A DNA stretch of 64,000 bases from Sisyra terminalis (Eukaryota > Arthropoda > Insecta > Neuroptera > Sisyridae), in the NCBI GenBank assembly GCA_958496175.1, contig OY292274.1, positions 47,192,630 to 47,256,629 of the forward strand. Direction: 5' to 3'. The notes under the pieces were generated by a model, which did no database searches, was not told where the DNA came from, and saw only the letters and a list, made by a program, of their open reading frames with translations. Made by a program: the position numbers and the translations under genes. Shown piece after piece: positions 12,153-24,245 of the stretch (its first letter is position 1; each line of letters starts with the position of its first letter).

Positions 12153-12560
12153 ATTGTCATTTAAGAATAATGATTGATGATTTTAACACTGAATTTGGAA
12201 TGAAATCGAAAAAATTCATCAATCCAAAAATTTTAACATCAGCAAAAAACTTCCAAATATAAATTTAAGTTTCCGTTCACTGTTAAAAAGGAGTACCAAA
12301 GATATTCTACCCCTAATATCCGAAGCTTAGTTCCATTATACCGTTGAGGTGCATCTATATGCATAAAAATATCTAGTGAATTTAGTATTGATTGAAGTTA
12401 AACACTTCATCATCTGAGTGGCGTATATATTGGTAATATTTTCTTTTAAGACTTTTCGTCTGCAAATATTAGTAGGAATTTTTGTATTCTGCCTATGAAT
12501 CCCTAAAAGAACAAGCTTTTAACGCCTTAAAAAGGCACATCTAATGAATATCGAAATATT
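12153..12560. other. A+T-rich DNA, nothing recognised
   Basis: No gene or repeat partner was noted between mini-element 1 and the SINE at 12565. Confidence 0.4.
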
Positions 12561-12564
12561 TTTT

Positions 12565-12729
12565 TAGTTGTTACTAACCGTTGCTTTATAACAACTAAGA
12601 TCTTTAGCGACTCTAGGATTAATAAAAATCTGTAAATTGGGAAATATTGAAAATTCGCTTGATAAAACATTAGAAGCCAACACCTACCAGTTTTGGAGCA
12701 GCCTCCTCGACCACTCGGGCACCAGTAGG
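12565..12729 (-). mobile_element. tRNA-derived SINE (S3)
   Basis: This is a full-length minus-strand copy. It has the tail block TTAGCGACTCTAGG near 12604, a decayed box B (gaagccaacacc, near 12672-12683), and the GGAGCAGC..CTCGACCACTCGGGCACCAGTAGG head (box A complement) ending at about 12729. It is clearly the same family as 57785-57939. Confidence 0.8.
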
Positions 12730-13508
12730 CTAAATGTGATTTTTTAAAATATCCGATAACCTTTGAAATAAATTATTTATATATTGTTTTTTCTATGAAG
12801 ACTGTTATAAGTTTTGACGGATTTAAATGTGTATAACTACCAAGCATTATCGTCAACTTTTAGTAGTAGAATAATAATAAAGTTTTTGTTTGGTATTTCA
12901 AATTTTACGAACAATAAACATTAATTATTAATAATTTGGAAATTATTAACTTCGAAACCTGACCTAATTCTTGAGATAATACCGGTTGTTTATAATCTGT
13001 AATGTAAGCATCATGGATATTATTTATATTACAAAAAGTATAAAATGGTGGACAATATTCGCCCAAAAATGACAAAGTATTTTTTTACATAAAGTATGAG
13101 AGCAAGCTTAGATAAAATTGTCTTTGTGATTACCAGCTTATTAAAAAAAAATGTTATCTTTTATGTTTAGACTGAAAAAATTTCCCAGATGTATGTTTTT
13201 CAAAGTACAAAGAAACTTATCAAATGACTAAAAGTAATAAAAAATGTGTGCTTTTAGTAATTCGTGAAGGAATTTTTGATTCAAAATTGGTTTCTACTTT
13301 AATGGTTTAGAATAGCAAAATAATTATTTTTATCTTCGTTAGTTACTTTGGTGAAAATTCTATTCAGTTTTTGCAAAAAGAAAGGTTTTTAAACATTAAA
13401 AATGAGATTATTGTAAAGCTTCAGATCCTCAATGGTGATAAATTGGTAAAAAATATTCAGAGGACTAGGATCAAATAATAACCAGTTAAAACTATTTATT
13501 ACATGCGC

Positions 13509-13541
13509 GACGTTTCGGCCCGGTTATTGAGCCTTCCTCAG
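13509..13541 (-). ncRNA. Hammerhead ribozyme motif, dimer type (left arm of element 2)
   Basis: This is the minus-strand mirror of the motif at 13748-13780, with the same CUGAGGA core, GGCUC/GGGCC stem II, and GAAACGUC with palindromic ACGU. Flanking sequence can form the same interrupted stem I. Confidence 0.65.
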
Positions 13542-13747
13542 GCGTTCGTAAATAACGTCATTTTTTAAATTAACGTCATTCTTTAACTAATTTTTAATTG
13601 TTTTTGTTGAAATTTTATTTTATATATTTTACTGAAAAAATGTTGTGTATCTTGGGAGTTGTATGATTGTTTTTACCAACTGTACCGTATAAAAATGAAT
13701 GGACAATGATTGTTTTTAACAAAGTTAAAGCGATTATTTACGAACGC

Positions 13748-13780
13748 CTGAGGAAGGCTCAATAACCGGGCCGAAACGTC
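13748..13780 (+). ncRNA. Hammerhead ribozyme motif, dimer type (right arm of element 2)
   Basis: CUGAGGA (13748-13754) is followed by stem II GGCUC-AAUAACC-GGGCC and GAAACGUC (13773-13780). Stem I is the best evidence: CGC/GCG pairs next to the core, then an internal loop (GAA / CAU), then UUAUU-AC with GUAAUAA in the flanks. That is the arrangement of a type I hammerhead with loop contacts. Stem III is the palindrome ACGU with no loop, so a dimer is needed. Confidence 0.75.
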
Positions 13781-14483
13781 GCGCATGTAATAAATAGTTT
13801 TAACTGATTATTATTTGATCCTAGTCCTCTGAGTATTTTTTACCAATTAAAAATGAGGTTTTATATTTCAGCGTTTTAAACAATGGTCGTTAGTGTACCG
13901 CAAATTAATACTAAAAATAACAATGCTGTGGCTGAAGTTAGCGCACAAGTCCCAAATTAATGTGTACCTACATTAACTTTCTCTTCTATCATAAAAGATA
14001 CATTGATATGGTACCAGATAAATTTTGTTCTAATAAGGGGAAACATTTTTCAACTATTTGGAAATTTTGAAATTTAAATTCTATAATTCAGGCAGTATAC
14101 TTGACTTCTCCATATAGATTTGTTTACAATTAATAATCAATTATTAAGAACCATGACTATCGGGTGATGTCTAACCATAAAGTTAAACAAACAATAGAAC
14201 AATAATTCGTAATCAACGCCATAAGAAAAAATAGAAATTTAAGTTTATGTTTAATATTTTTAACTGTTGTAATCTTACATTGAAATGAAAGATCAAGGGT
14301 GTCCAACATTATTTTGTGGACGGAAAAATTAAAGATTTTTATTTCCGCAGCGGCAAAAAGGAAATGTCCAATATTATAGCAATAACAATAATTATACATA
14401 GATACAAGGCTTAAAATTTTACAAGTTCACGGGCCAGATGAAGAACTTTCGCGGGACGTATGCTGGACAGAGATGGGTTAGAC

Positions 14484-14713
14484 CAGGGGTGGACAAATTT
14501 AAAACTGGTATGATTGACAATAGTTTTTCTTAACCATAGGCGATTGACTTCCGAAAGTGGGTTAAATTAAAAACAAATACAGTACAAATTTTAAATTTTA
14601 AATTAAAATTTCATTATCTGTTAAATTTTAAGTTCACATTTCCAATTAAAAGATTTGAAATATACTCAAAAAATTATGTAAAATACCAGCGATCGATCGT
14701 TTGCCCACCCCTG
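14484..14713. mobile_element. Non-autonomous hAT transposon (230-bp MITE)
   Basis: The ends are CAGGGGTGGACAAA and TTTGCCCACCCCTG, terminal inverted repeats with one mismatch in 14. They have the CAGGGGT-type start typical of hAT elements. The 8-bp target duplication is GGTTAGAC (14476-14483) against GTTTAGAC (14714-14721), one mismatch. The interior is A/T-rich with no transposase. Confidence 0.85.
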
Positions 14714-14721
14714 GTTTAGAC

Positions 14722-15990
14722 GAAGAAAAAGCGTATTAAACATATGAAAATTAAAAAAATAGCAAAAAAATTTCCTCAAAAATTATTTGTTAGATTTTTT
14801 TAAAAAAAAATATCTTGTATTTATTTTAATCAGAATTAAATCTTAAAATTAGTTGTTGAAGGTAATTTTCTCCAGAGCTAAATTTGAATAAATTAATATT
14901 TTTTAACACATCATAGACTTCAAAAAAAAACTAATAAAAAACAGAATAAATATCTATTTTAAAAACCTTTTAACCATTTCAAAATAAATTAAACCAAAAT
15001 ATTCAATAATTCTTGCATATATTAATAAATCTTTCACCAACCTCTCAAATTTGACTTCTCCAGGCAAAACAAATTAAAATATTGAAACACCTTATTGATT
15101 TTCATCTACAATCATCTAAAATTATCCTCAACTGATTTGAATAAGTGGCGGGAAAATTGTTTTTTTTTATTAAAAAACTATTTTCGCCTCCAACTATAGA
15201 TAATCATTTTTTTTCTCAAAATTCCCGTTAATTTAAACGTTACGGACCCTCTTGGGGTTTTTTTCAAAAAAACATAATGAGAAACAATTTGCCATTAAGC
15301 TTTATTGTGCAAATACAAAGTAACATGAAATATAAATGTGAAACACGCACGTGTGAATACTTGATATTTTAAAGGGCATAAACGTGCAACATGGGGTAAA
15401 TTGCACCCCTAAAAATACACGAACAGCAAGATAACATCTGTATCTAACTAGACGATAGACTATCATACTTGTATCTACATTGAATGCAATATTAAGTAGC
15501 TTTTGATAGCGCCTTTTATCTTTTTTCAAATTACATCCCTCCTATCATATTATATCACTCAAACAAAAGGGTTGAACCGACCAAATCGAGTCCTACAGAA
15601 CTAGCAAGGGGCCAACTAAACGAGGATTACAATAGCAATATTTACAATGATGTTCATTTGGAAAAAATAAATCCAAGCGCAAATAAAAAAAGGCCATGGA
15701 AATTAAAAGTAATTCAAAAGGATTCAAAGATTCCAACTTGGGAAAATTAAACAATAAAAACAGTAAAGAAAAATTAATTTAAAATAAAATATAAATTAAA
15801 AGTGAGGAATGCACGTCTTTTAGAGATTAGAAAGAAGCCTCTAAAAGTAAAATGAGCTGTTGCACGCCAGTTTTCTTTAATGTATTATTATCCACTTTGC
15901 AACTCGTTTAAAGTTTGAAGTATGCATGCACCTACGACTAAAAGTCGTAAGCAAGTTCATCTACGACAGTAGGAATTTCAGTTTTGAGTA
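14722..15990. other. A+T-rich DNA; TACGACT hairpin at about 15931
   Basis: No gene is supported. A hairpin, CTACGACT-AAA-AGTCGTAAG, lies at about 15931-15950, and the hexamer TACGAC recurs at 15962 and again around 16200. The 75-codon minus-strand frame at 15302-15529 is unassigned. Confidence 0.4.
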
Positions 15991-15999
15991 TATACACGT

Positions 16000-16314
16000 T
16001 TGCACTTTGCACTTAAATTTAAATTATTAAGGTGTTTTTGGCTCACAAGTTCACATCAACTTACTTACCATATTCACAAGTTTGAGACGCGTAATCCTAC
16101 AAATCAGGCTGCCACCCCGTTGTTTCATCCCCTGTTCTACTTGCACCATACATGGTGGCAGATTCTTCCCGAAACTGATCCTAATCTAGTCGTGTCAGAC
16201 TACGACGAATACGAATACGACTACACTACATTTTCCCGTATCAAGTCGCGGCTTGAATATCAACAATTCAAACTTTTCCCCATTTTAGTTTTATATGCTT
16301 ACCACGATTTTTAA
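16000..16314 (+). other. Open frame of 104 codons, unassigned
   Basis: Codons 40-90 have more balanced composition, and an acidic aromatic run (DYDEYEYDY) is encoded by a short TACGAA/TACGAC hexamer repeat at about 16198-16222. No domain, signal peptide or homologue is recognised. No strong splice sites frame it. It could be a simple-sequence-driven chance frame or part of an exon; I favour chance. Confidence 0.12.
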
Positions 16315-17980
16315 GAGGGTGAAATTGTAAAATTTCAGTATAAAAATTAAGATACGTAATAGTAGATGATAGATAATGCCTAAACAATCTGAGGTAAAAA
16401 TCACGGTTTAATTTTCTAATGCTCAACAATTTATTCTAATCGATAGAATAAATAGGCATTCTCCTGGAATTTCAAACGCAAAATCATTAAATAAATTTAA
16501 CATGCGAATAAAGTTTGTTCAATGGTGGTAGAGCAGGGATTTTTGGTTAAACCACGTTACGAAAGAAAATTTGTTTTTGAACTTTGATCTGAACTAATAT
16601 TATTCATGGGAATAAGTGCGTCTGGACTCTTGGGATGTGGAAGGTTAACAGAAATATAGGTAAATTTATGTTTTTCTGCTTTAAAAAATTACTTAGATAA
16701 AATAAGATTGTGGACGTTTACGGTCATTTAAATGAAATATACTCGTTTTCATATCTGTTTTGGAGAAGAAAACACTTTAATTTTTAATGTTGAATCTTCA
16801 TTATACTCAGTAATTATGATTTAATTTTTTAGTCCGATTTTTGTTTGCCTAATTAGTTTAAAGAATGCCTATTAAGTATCTGAAAGAATAAAATTAACCA
16901 ATGCTTCATTATATTGTTACTTGGGCTTTGTGCTATTTCAAATTTAAATATTAGTATTCCTATACCATTCTATAACGGTCCATAGAAAGCTCCAACTCAT
17001 TTAACTCTAAATTTCATGTTTAATTGTATACGTAGGTAATTTTTCAGTAAAATGACTGTGGAATGCAGATTTTATTATAACTTTAAAAAGTGAAGTCTTC
17101 TCCGCCAGGAAAACAATACAACGAAAAATTATTTTTGTAAGTATTTATTCGAATATCGTAATAATAGGCAAACATATTATATGCACGTCGACGAAAACAG
17201 AGAACAAAGATTGTAAATACATACGTGGGAGTGAAAACCAAATTTAATTGTCATGGTTGTCATAGTTGCAACTGTCATTTCGATTTCATGCTATTGCCAA
17301 TATTTTTTTTTCCATTTGTTGTGAATATTTCACGGGAAGTTATTTGCCACGTGTATCAATTATGGACTGTGATTACATATTTCACGGAAGTAACTAATTT
17401 TCAAAAATAAATTAAGACTTTTGAATTCTGTTCGATTCGTGAACAGGACTGGGACGAACAAGATTAAGTGCGTTCTCCAGAATCTTAGGAGACCTTTTGA
17501 AAACTCTTCTGGTTATAAAAATATTTCTCGAACTCAAAAGATTCCAATGTACACTTTGGTCTCGAAAAATTTCTGCACTTTGTCTCGAATGATACGGCGA
17601 CTCTGGTCCTTAATTTCTTTTGGGAAATTTTTACTGAAAATCACTAACAAAAATTGTTTGAACTATCAAAAATAATCGAAAGAAATTGTATAGTGTAAAA
17701 TTGACTACAGTAAAAATTTAAATTACCTAGATCGAATTCCAAAGTACATACATTGTTTGAAGAATGATGAGTTTAAAGAGCTTAATACTGATTCTGCTTT
17801 ATATATAGATATTAAAGCAAAAATGGATAATTAAAGAAAAAAAAAGCTTACTATTAAAGGAGTCATTTTTTCATTCTCTAAGATATTATTTTTCTTGTAA
17901 GATATATTTTATATGTCACTTAAAACAATCACGAACAACTTAGAACTTTTGATTTAAAACAACTGGTGTGGTCTAATGTA
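16315..17980. other. A+T-rich DNA, no gene
   Basis: Only short unassigned frames are present (61 codons at 17225, 84 codons at 17421). No repeat or structure was found. Confidence 0.4.
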
Positions 17981-17986
17981 ATAAAC

Positions 17987-18092
17987 TGAGGTTTACCCAA
18001 CTACTCGGTCTCAAATAGGTGAAATAGGGCTGTAGGAAATATAATAGGCCCTGAGGCTAACCTCATGCTGGATAACTCAACTACATAAAAAC
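17987..18092 (+). repeat. Dispersed repeat G, copy 1
   Basis: It shares a series of blocks with 19294-19409 in the same order: GGTTTACCCA, AGGTGAAATAG, a TGTAGG...ATAATAGGCCC TGAGGCTA-type block, and CTGGA-AAC-CAACTA-ATAAAAAC. The class is unknown; it is about 105 bp long. Confidence 0.6.
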
Positions 18093-19293
18093 AAAATATA
18101 TTAAAATATAACTATATAATACAGTAATGAGTTGCTGATATTTTCATCGCCAATGTCTATTCGGGTCTATCGATTTTTATGGAAAGTTGAAATATTTTTA
18201 ACAATTAACTAATACATTATTTCGCATATTACATAAAATGCGATGAAAACTATTTAACCATAAGAAATTGGTATTTATTGGGTATGGTGAAACTCCAAAA
18301 TAAAGGAATTAGCATATACAGTGATATTTAATAAGTTCCTTATTTCTGCTTTATGAACAATAAAAGAATTCTTACAATTTCTACTATTTCTAATAAAAAG
18401 TACAAGTTTTGAATTTGTCATAAATGAGAAGTTAGGAATTTGACGCACAATCCAGAAAGATCAATTTCATGTTACCCCATTTGTAAATAAAAGTAAGAAC
18501 GCTAATTTTTGAAATTGGAATATTTTCACGAATTTAAAAAGATCAGTACCGGATTAGTATAATTGAACATTTTTAGTACGTATTTTATAATAAATTAAAA
18601 TACGATAGAGTCTCGTTACCTCAAAATTCAAAATTTTAAGCTGAATTTTCTAGAAGCCAAATATTTTTGATAAATTCTACCATTTTAAAATAAAACTATG
18701 CAATTAAATACTAGAACTGTCGTTTTTTTTTTTAATTTATAACAATTACATTAAAAAAATGACAGAAACAACCCATTAGCTGTGGAGCGGTGAAAACAGA
18801 ATCAAGACGCTTTTATCGAGCCATCAATTGTTATTAAATGGGACCTTCATTCTAAAAATTATTCAAAAATTTCCTAAATTTTGATTTATCAGTATTGCAT
18901 ATGTAAATACATCAAAAGAATCTGGCCATCTAGTTTTCGAAAAGTTTTCATTAATTGGTTTATTAGAATTTGGGTTAATGAAAATCGATAGTGTTAGTCT
19001 TTTGAATGATGATGATGGGAAAATCACCATTGAACTAAACTATTGAAATGCTTGATCTCACTAGAAAGCAAGCCAAAATGGTAACGAGTCAAATGGTCAA
19101 TCACTATGAACCGAAGAAACATCTGCAAAAAATTGGAAATATGTGGGTGATCCAATATGCAGATTGGCAGACAGTGGACAAAACTGCTTCCCACGTTCCA
19201 TTCTGAAGATTGGAGATAGGGACTAGGGATAACAAACCCTGGAAATAAACGAAATAATCGAAAAACGCCGGTTGCTAAGGTTTATTCAGTTAC
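18093..19293. other. A+T-rich DNA between two repeat G copies
   Basis: No gene is supported. The stretch at about 19010-19230 is a little richer in G+C but has no coding frame. Confidence 0.4.
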
Positions 19294-19409
19294 CCAGGTT
19301 TACCCAGTTTTCAGCTAGGTGAAATAGAGATCTAGGTGCACAATAAGCTCTGTGGCTAGTATTGAGGTACGATTAACTTCCTCCTGGAAAACCCAACTAA
19401 ATAAAAAAA
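19294..19409 (+). repeat. Dispersed repeat G, copy 2
   Basis: This is the diverged partner of 17987-18092. The GTTTACCCA block appears in a partly duplicated form (gttacccaggtttaccca). Both copies end in an A-rich AACTA-ATAAAAA-AC stretch, which would fit the 3' end of a retroelement, but the family is not identified. Confidence 0.6.
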
Positions 19410-21129
19410 CGCCTTTTGAATATCAACCCATGAAATTTAAATTCGTTACAACAATACAAACAGATAAAATAATTAAATTTACGGGGACATGTAAGTTAGC
19501 AGGCAAAATATTTTGAATGACTTCCTTTTTTTAACGAACAATAATGAAATTAACTTGGTAAAATGTATTTACTCGTTGTCATATGACAAGGCGAAAATTC
19601 AATGGAGAAAAAAAATTCTACAAGTAATATTTTTATATTTTACAATTCAGGATCTTTGGAAGTATTTTCTTTACTGTAGGGTATACGATGTTTTAATATG
19701 ATATGTCTTCCTTATTTTATTTTTCTAAGGCTTACATATTTATGACATACTTGTCAGTAACTCATTGGGTTCCACTAGTAGGCGGAATATTTGTAAATCC
19801 ATCTTTGAATACAAAGATAAAAAATATCATTTTCTTTACTTTAACATTTTAATTCAAATATGAAAATCATAATTGAAAATTGCTATTTCGGAAGTATTTT
19901 TTTTTGTAAAGCTTTAAAGCCTACTGAAATTTAAATAAGTTATTTGAGTTTTTTATTCAAAAATGAAAGTCTTTTGGTTACTTTTTATCAAAGAAAATTG
20001 AAAATGAATTAGCTTTCATTTAAAACTTCAAATCTATTAGTGAAGAGTAAACTTTAGCTAGAAGTTTTGAATTTAATCTCTGATAGAAAAATAAAACACA
20101 ATGTTAATATTAGAGTTTAAGGCGAAAGTTTTGAAGCGACAATGACGTTTTATTTGTATGATTAATAATAAGTTTGTCGTTTCAAATGGTTGACGTTGAG
20201 GAAACTACTGATGTAAGACTTAAACCCGATAATCCGACAATGTTAATTATCCCAAAGGGCTTATTAACTCGTCTATTATTAGTTTGTTGTTTTTTTTATG
20301 TGTTAGACAAGAGACAAAGTGGCGAGGCTTAGCTCGACTAAGAATTTTGATTAATGGAGTCTTTTGTGCGGCAAAGTCCTTCGATGGCTTAATGCTGTCA
20401 TGGGAATAGCGTCTCTCTTTTCGTCCTTCGACCATCCCTGTGAGCTCATTGAAGACGATACGATATGATACGGTACGATTCCAGTTGGGGATTAACTTAC
20501 ATGGAACGTCTCTTAATTTCAACCTCTCGCTTCGAGTTGCCCATCCTAAGTGGACATGGTCAATATTGAAATTTAATTATCCCATCGCTTTATTCGCTTT
20601 GTTCAAACCAACATGAAATCTTTAAAAGTGTATTAGTAGGTAAACTATAAAACTCTTCATTTTCGATACTAATTTCAACTCCATCTAGATAAGAGTAATT
20701 GATAAATAAGTAAAATAGAAAAGTAAACTTTGGTTGACTCAGAATGATATAGTCTTTCTTATTTACAATTGGATAATGATTAAAGAAAATCGTCTGATCT
20801 GTGCATTGATAAAAGTAACCAACTGACTAACTTAAAAAATGTATATGTTAATATAAAATAAAACGAGTCAATGCGTTAGTCTTTTATAAAGCTCCAAAAG
20901 TGTTTAATTCATATACCTATTAAAAACAGAGATTTCGAATATGATTTTTCCGGCTGACATTTCCTATTCAAAATTATGCATTATTGTTTTATATGATATC
21001 ATGAATTAACACAAAAATTATTTTTTTGTCACCCTTACCAGTATTTATATTTACGGATGATTTGGAATAATGAATAGATAATAGAAAAACCTTACTGTAA
21101 TGAATTATTTTACAAATTATAAACAGCAT
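19410..21129. other. Mostly A+T-rich; more balanced block at 20220-20560
   Basis: The 20220-20560 block is more mixed in composition, with gatacgatatgatacggtacg internal repeats and a 91-codon minus-strand frame (20247-20522) that I cannot assign. It could be a conserved non-coding block. The remainder holds nothing recognised. Confidence 0.3.
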
Positions 21130-21622
21130 CAGTAGCGTAGTGTAGTGTGTGCCGAGCGGGCCATGTCTTCGGGCAGCACATGACAATGGGGCGGCATATT
21201 GACATTGATAATTCCATAAATAAATTTTGCTTTAAGAAAAGCATGAAAAGTATGTACTTAACCCGTTTTTGCCAAGTGTTCCAGTATTGGAACATTTAGA
21301 AATTTTATTCTCATTCCATTATGCATGACGCAATAAAAGTTTAGAGTGTATCAGTGCTCTAAATGGAACATCTTGAAAAAATTGTATAAAACCAAAACGA
21401 ATACCAAAAAAAAAAAACAAAATGAAAATATTATGTATCATATAGGTAACACTATGATTTGTTGAAATTATTACAAATTAAATAAAAAATTGCATGAATG
21501 GGTTAAATAGTTAAAGGATTCAAAGGTATTTTAATTTTATCTCCAATTTTCTTGACTAATGATTAAAATAGGGAGCAGTGATTGATCGATCCCGGGCGGC
21601 AAAATCATACGCTACGCTTCGG
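21130..21622. mobile_element. MITE with about 30-bp terminal inverted repeats
   Basis: The left end AGTAGCGTAGTGTAGTG..GCCGAGCGGG (21131-21160) pairs with the complement of CCCGGGCGGC..ATACGCTACGCTTCG (21591-21620). Shared landmarks are AGCGTAG-GTA and GCCG-SCGGG. The ends are much richer in G+C than the A/T-rich interior of about 490 bp, which has no transposase. No clear target duplication was found, so the superfamily is unassigned. Confidence 0.65.
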
Positions 21623-22410
21623 ACCAACATTAAGTCTTTTAGTTTGATTTACGCAGAATTTTTGAAAGTTTCTACATCAGTCATGAATTCATTCAATATA
21701 ATCTGAGTTAGTTGCACACGAAAAGCCTTCTTCTATTAAAGGAAGTAATGCCGGTTTTTGAAATAACCTTAAATCAAAAATTTTTGAAGTATCTTTTAAT
21801 TTTAAATCATTGTTATAATCACCCCCAATATCAACAATCTTTTAACATCTATTTAATACCAAATTAGTATGAATTAATTGATAACAAAGCAAAATATCTG
21901 ATAATCACATTTTGGACACCATTTCAGTTTACAGTTTTTCACTATTAAAAAAATGATGTAGCGATTAAAATAAAAAGAAATCATACGGAACAACTTTGAA
22001 CGATTAATGTGGGTAAGGCAATATTACCCTCCTTAAGTTATTTTTTTTCCAGAGTTTTTCTTCTGTAGAGAAGTCACGTAATGACGGGATGCAGAATAAA
22101 GTTTTCCCTATTGACAATTCTTGAGATCTTTTGGATACTTGGTTGGCTGATCAAAAATAATTAGAAATATTTCATTATTCTTTATGGAATTGGTATCATT
22201 CTTTAACATTCAATTGTTTAAAGTTTTTATTTTATTTGATTGTTACTATTTGGAAAATTAAAAATTATGAGATTTATGTGTAAACAATATATAAGATATA
22301 TTGCAGTCCAATTTATGTAGTATAATTTAATATAATAATATATAAAAATCATACCACAAACATAAATTTGAACAGAAGTTCAAATAAAAATATTCGTGAC
22401 GTATTACCCA

Positions 22411-22445
22411 GATACGTATTTCGATTGCCAAGCAATCTTCATCAG
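22411..22445 (-). ncRNA. Hammerhead ribozyme motif, dimer type (left arm of element 3)
   Basis: On the minus strand CUGAUGA is followed by stem II GAUUGC-UUG-GCAAUC (strong, close to 6 pairs), then GAAAUACGUAUC. AUACGUAU is an 8-nt palindrome usable as an intermolecular stem III, with C at the cleavage site. CCA/UGG gives the first three pairs of stem I. All core residues are present. Confidence 0.7.
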
Positions 22446-22483
22446 TGGTCATCAAGTAGTTTGGATCACTCCATAACTGCTTT

Positions 22484-22513
22484 GTGATGATTCACTCAAT
22501 CGAAATACGTATC
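22484..22513 (+). ncRNA. Decayed hammerhead motif (right arm of element 3)
   Basis: The partner arm keeps GAAAUACGUAUC (22502-22513), but the core reads GUGAUGA, with G in place of the catalytic-core C, and stem II is much weakened. It is probably inactive on its own. The two arms have therefore decayed unequally. Confidence 0.55.
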
Positions 22514-23052
22514 TGGGCAATACATCACGAATATTTTTGTTTGAACTTCTGTTCACATTTATGTTTGTGGTATGATTTTTATATATTATTATATTAAATT
22601 ATACTACATAAATTGGACTGCAATATATCTTATATATTGTATACACAGTATAACTGTTCAAAGTCAGCGAAAAAATCTTATTTTGATATGAGATTTATAT
22701 TTAAAAAAATTCATTTGTCATTAATGATTACCTAATGCACTTGTAAAGATATTGAAAATGTTTTTGGTACCAACTTTGTGTCACTGTATCCTGTAAAACT
22801 CGAAAATAGTACAGTAGCAAATGTGTATTTCTTTGGGCAACTGTTTAAAAATTTTAATATAGATGCCAGAATAACCAATATTTTTTAATTTTTTTAACGA
22901 GTTGCCAAGTAACATTATCTCAAAATGTCTTTAGTACGATTTGAAATAGTTAATAAACTGATAAATGGCAAATGAATATAGGTTAGATATAGAATAGATA
23001 TAGATATAGAATATATATAGGTGTAGAAACAACATTTCTTTTCCGCTCCCCG

Positions 23053-23737
23053 AATACTTTCGAAAATGTTGAAAATGTAAATAAATACTGGTCAATTGAA
23101 AAAAAAAGAAATAATGTAATTTGAGGTTTAACTGTTTTAAATACAAACATATGCGTCAAAAACAATATACAAAGCGATAATACTGTACCAATCGATAGAG
23201 TGCTGAAAATAGAAAGAAGAATAGAACGAACGTGATTAAATAAAAGTTATCAAGTAAATGGAGTCTAGATTCTACCTTTCAATAAAACAGTTTACAAAGA
23301 AATAGAACCAGTCGTAAGTTCAATGAAAAATAACCGAATTTCAATTTTTCGGCGTTCAATAACACCAGAAAGTAGTAGCAATAATAGAGACCAGCGGAAA
23401 AAATATAACGGACAAAATATAGAGTAATAAAAGAATCAGTAAATGAATCTCGGAACTGAAAGAGGACCTGTGAGAATTATAGATTACTCCCGAAGATTTA
23501 TAATAAAAGACACTCAAACTTAAGGTTCTAAAAGCACTGTATTTATCATTAAAATTAATTAACAGAGTAAAGAATAATTTCGGATGAAGAAAGACAGGGA
23601 CTGGCAAGGATAAAGAAGTACTGAGACAATAAAAGAAAAATCGGAACCATAAAACATTACTTAAATTGTCCAATGCTGGCCATAAAAGAAAAAGAAGAAT
23701 AATATCGAGAAAAAATCGTGAGTCGTACCAAAAGATG
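23053..23737. other. Purine-rich (+ strand) unassigned stretch
   Basis: The stretch from about 23190 to 23700 is A/G-rich on the plus strand, with a 105-codon frame on the opposite strand. The plus strand might be a worn-out coding remnant of a retroelement, but no conserved motif is visible, so I do not name it. Confidence 0.3.
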
Positions 23738-23842
23738 TTAACTCTCGATTAATGTCGAAAAAAAACAAAGATATAATAAATATTTTTTTGCTTACATATA
23801 AGTAAATTCTATCATTCACTTTTTCCGATAGTCAAGAGTTAA
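23738..23842. mobile_element. Possible very small MITE (about 105 bp)
   Basis: TTAACTCTCGATTAATGTCG at the left is matched, with gaps, by the complement of CCGATAGTCAAGAGTTAATA at the right. The centre is T/A-rich. Arms of about 20 bp are suggestive but short. Confidence 0.35.
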
Positions 23843-24245
23843 TATTTCGCGGTAAACTGTAAAAGCATTATATGATTATTAGTATGTGTAATATAGCTTG
23901 GAATGCCATTTTCGATAAAATTAATTTTTATTTTGTTTTTATTAGAAAAAGTTTGTTTATGAGTATAGTCAATAAGGTGTGAGCCAAAGGAATTACATAG
24001 TTCTTGGACCTTTGGATAAATTAACTTAATTTTTGGTGTAGCTACATACTACTAAACATGACCAAGTAAATAAACAAGAATAGGGGAGGAGGCCTATTTA
24101 CCAAAAATACCCTTAATATTTTTTACAATAGATGGTAAAAATCAGATCTCAGCTTTTATATCTTTTTAAATAAGAAGAAAATTCAGGTTATTTAAGATCT
24201 TTTTGTTTTTTTATTTTTTATTTAATATTTTATTGTTCAATTAGC

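Larger units (their letters stand above)
13395..13857. mobile_element. Inverted-repeat hammerhead mini-element 2 (Penelope-like, non-autonomous)
   Basis: The arms at 13441-13550 and 13738-13848 are almost identical inverted repeats. Each contains a hammerhead core on opposite strands. A perfect 12-bp direct repeat (ATTAAAAATGAG) lies at 13395-13406 and 13846-13857, with a 34-bp tail (13407-13440) only on the left. The centre has an A/T-rich region with two aacgtcatt repeats. The high arm identity suggests a fairly young insertion or gene conversion between arms. Confidence 0.65.
22267..22698. mobile_element. Inverted-repeat hammerhead mini-element 3, nested in mariner relic A
   Basis: The arms at 22278-22445 and 22484-22646 are inverted repeats. 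The 11-bp direct repeat ATGAGATTTAT lies at 22267-22277 and 22688-22698. The unpaired tail (22647-22687, 41 bp) is on the right. The uninterrupted mariner copy B gives the empty site: ATAATCGTATTTGAATTTAA there aligns across the junction once one direct repeat is removed. So the boundaries are well fixed. It has the same architecture as mini-elements 1, 2 and 4. Confidence 0.75.
21800..23052 (-). mobile_element. Mariner-like transposon relic A, interrupted by a hammerhead element
   Basis: It is collinear with copies B (26180-27243) and C (32489-33240). The outer end on the high side is CTTTTCCGCTCCCCG (about 23052), matching CTTTCCGGTCCCCC of copy B. The block at 22082-22100, read on the minus strand, encodes a mutated form of the IVNREN-ILHHDNAR segment, the region of the second catalytic Asp in mariner transposases. 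The copy is split by an insertion at 22278-22687. It has many stops and cannot encode a protein. Confidence 0.6.

Noticed and set aside
23190..23700. Purine-rich stretch that could be a retroelement coding remnant
   Set aside because: Translations in all plus frames show no reverse transcriptase, integrase or gag motif that I can recognise.
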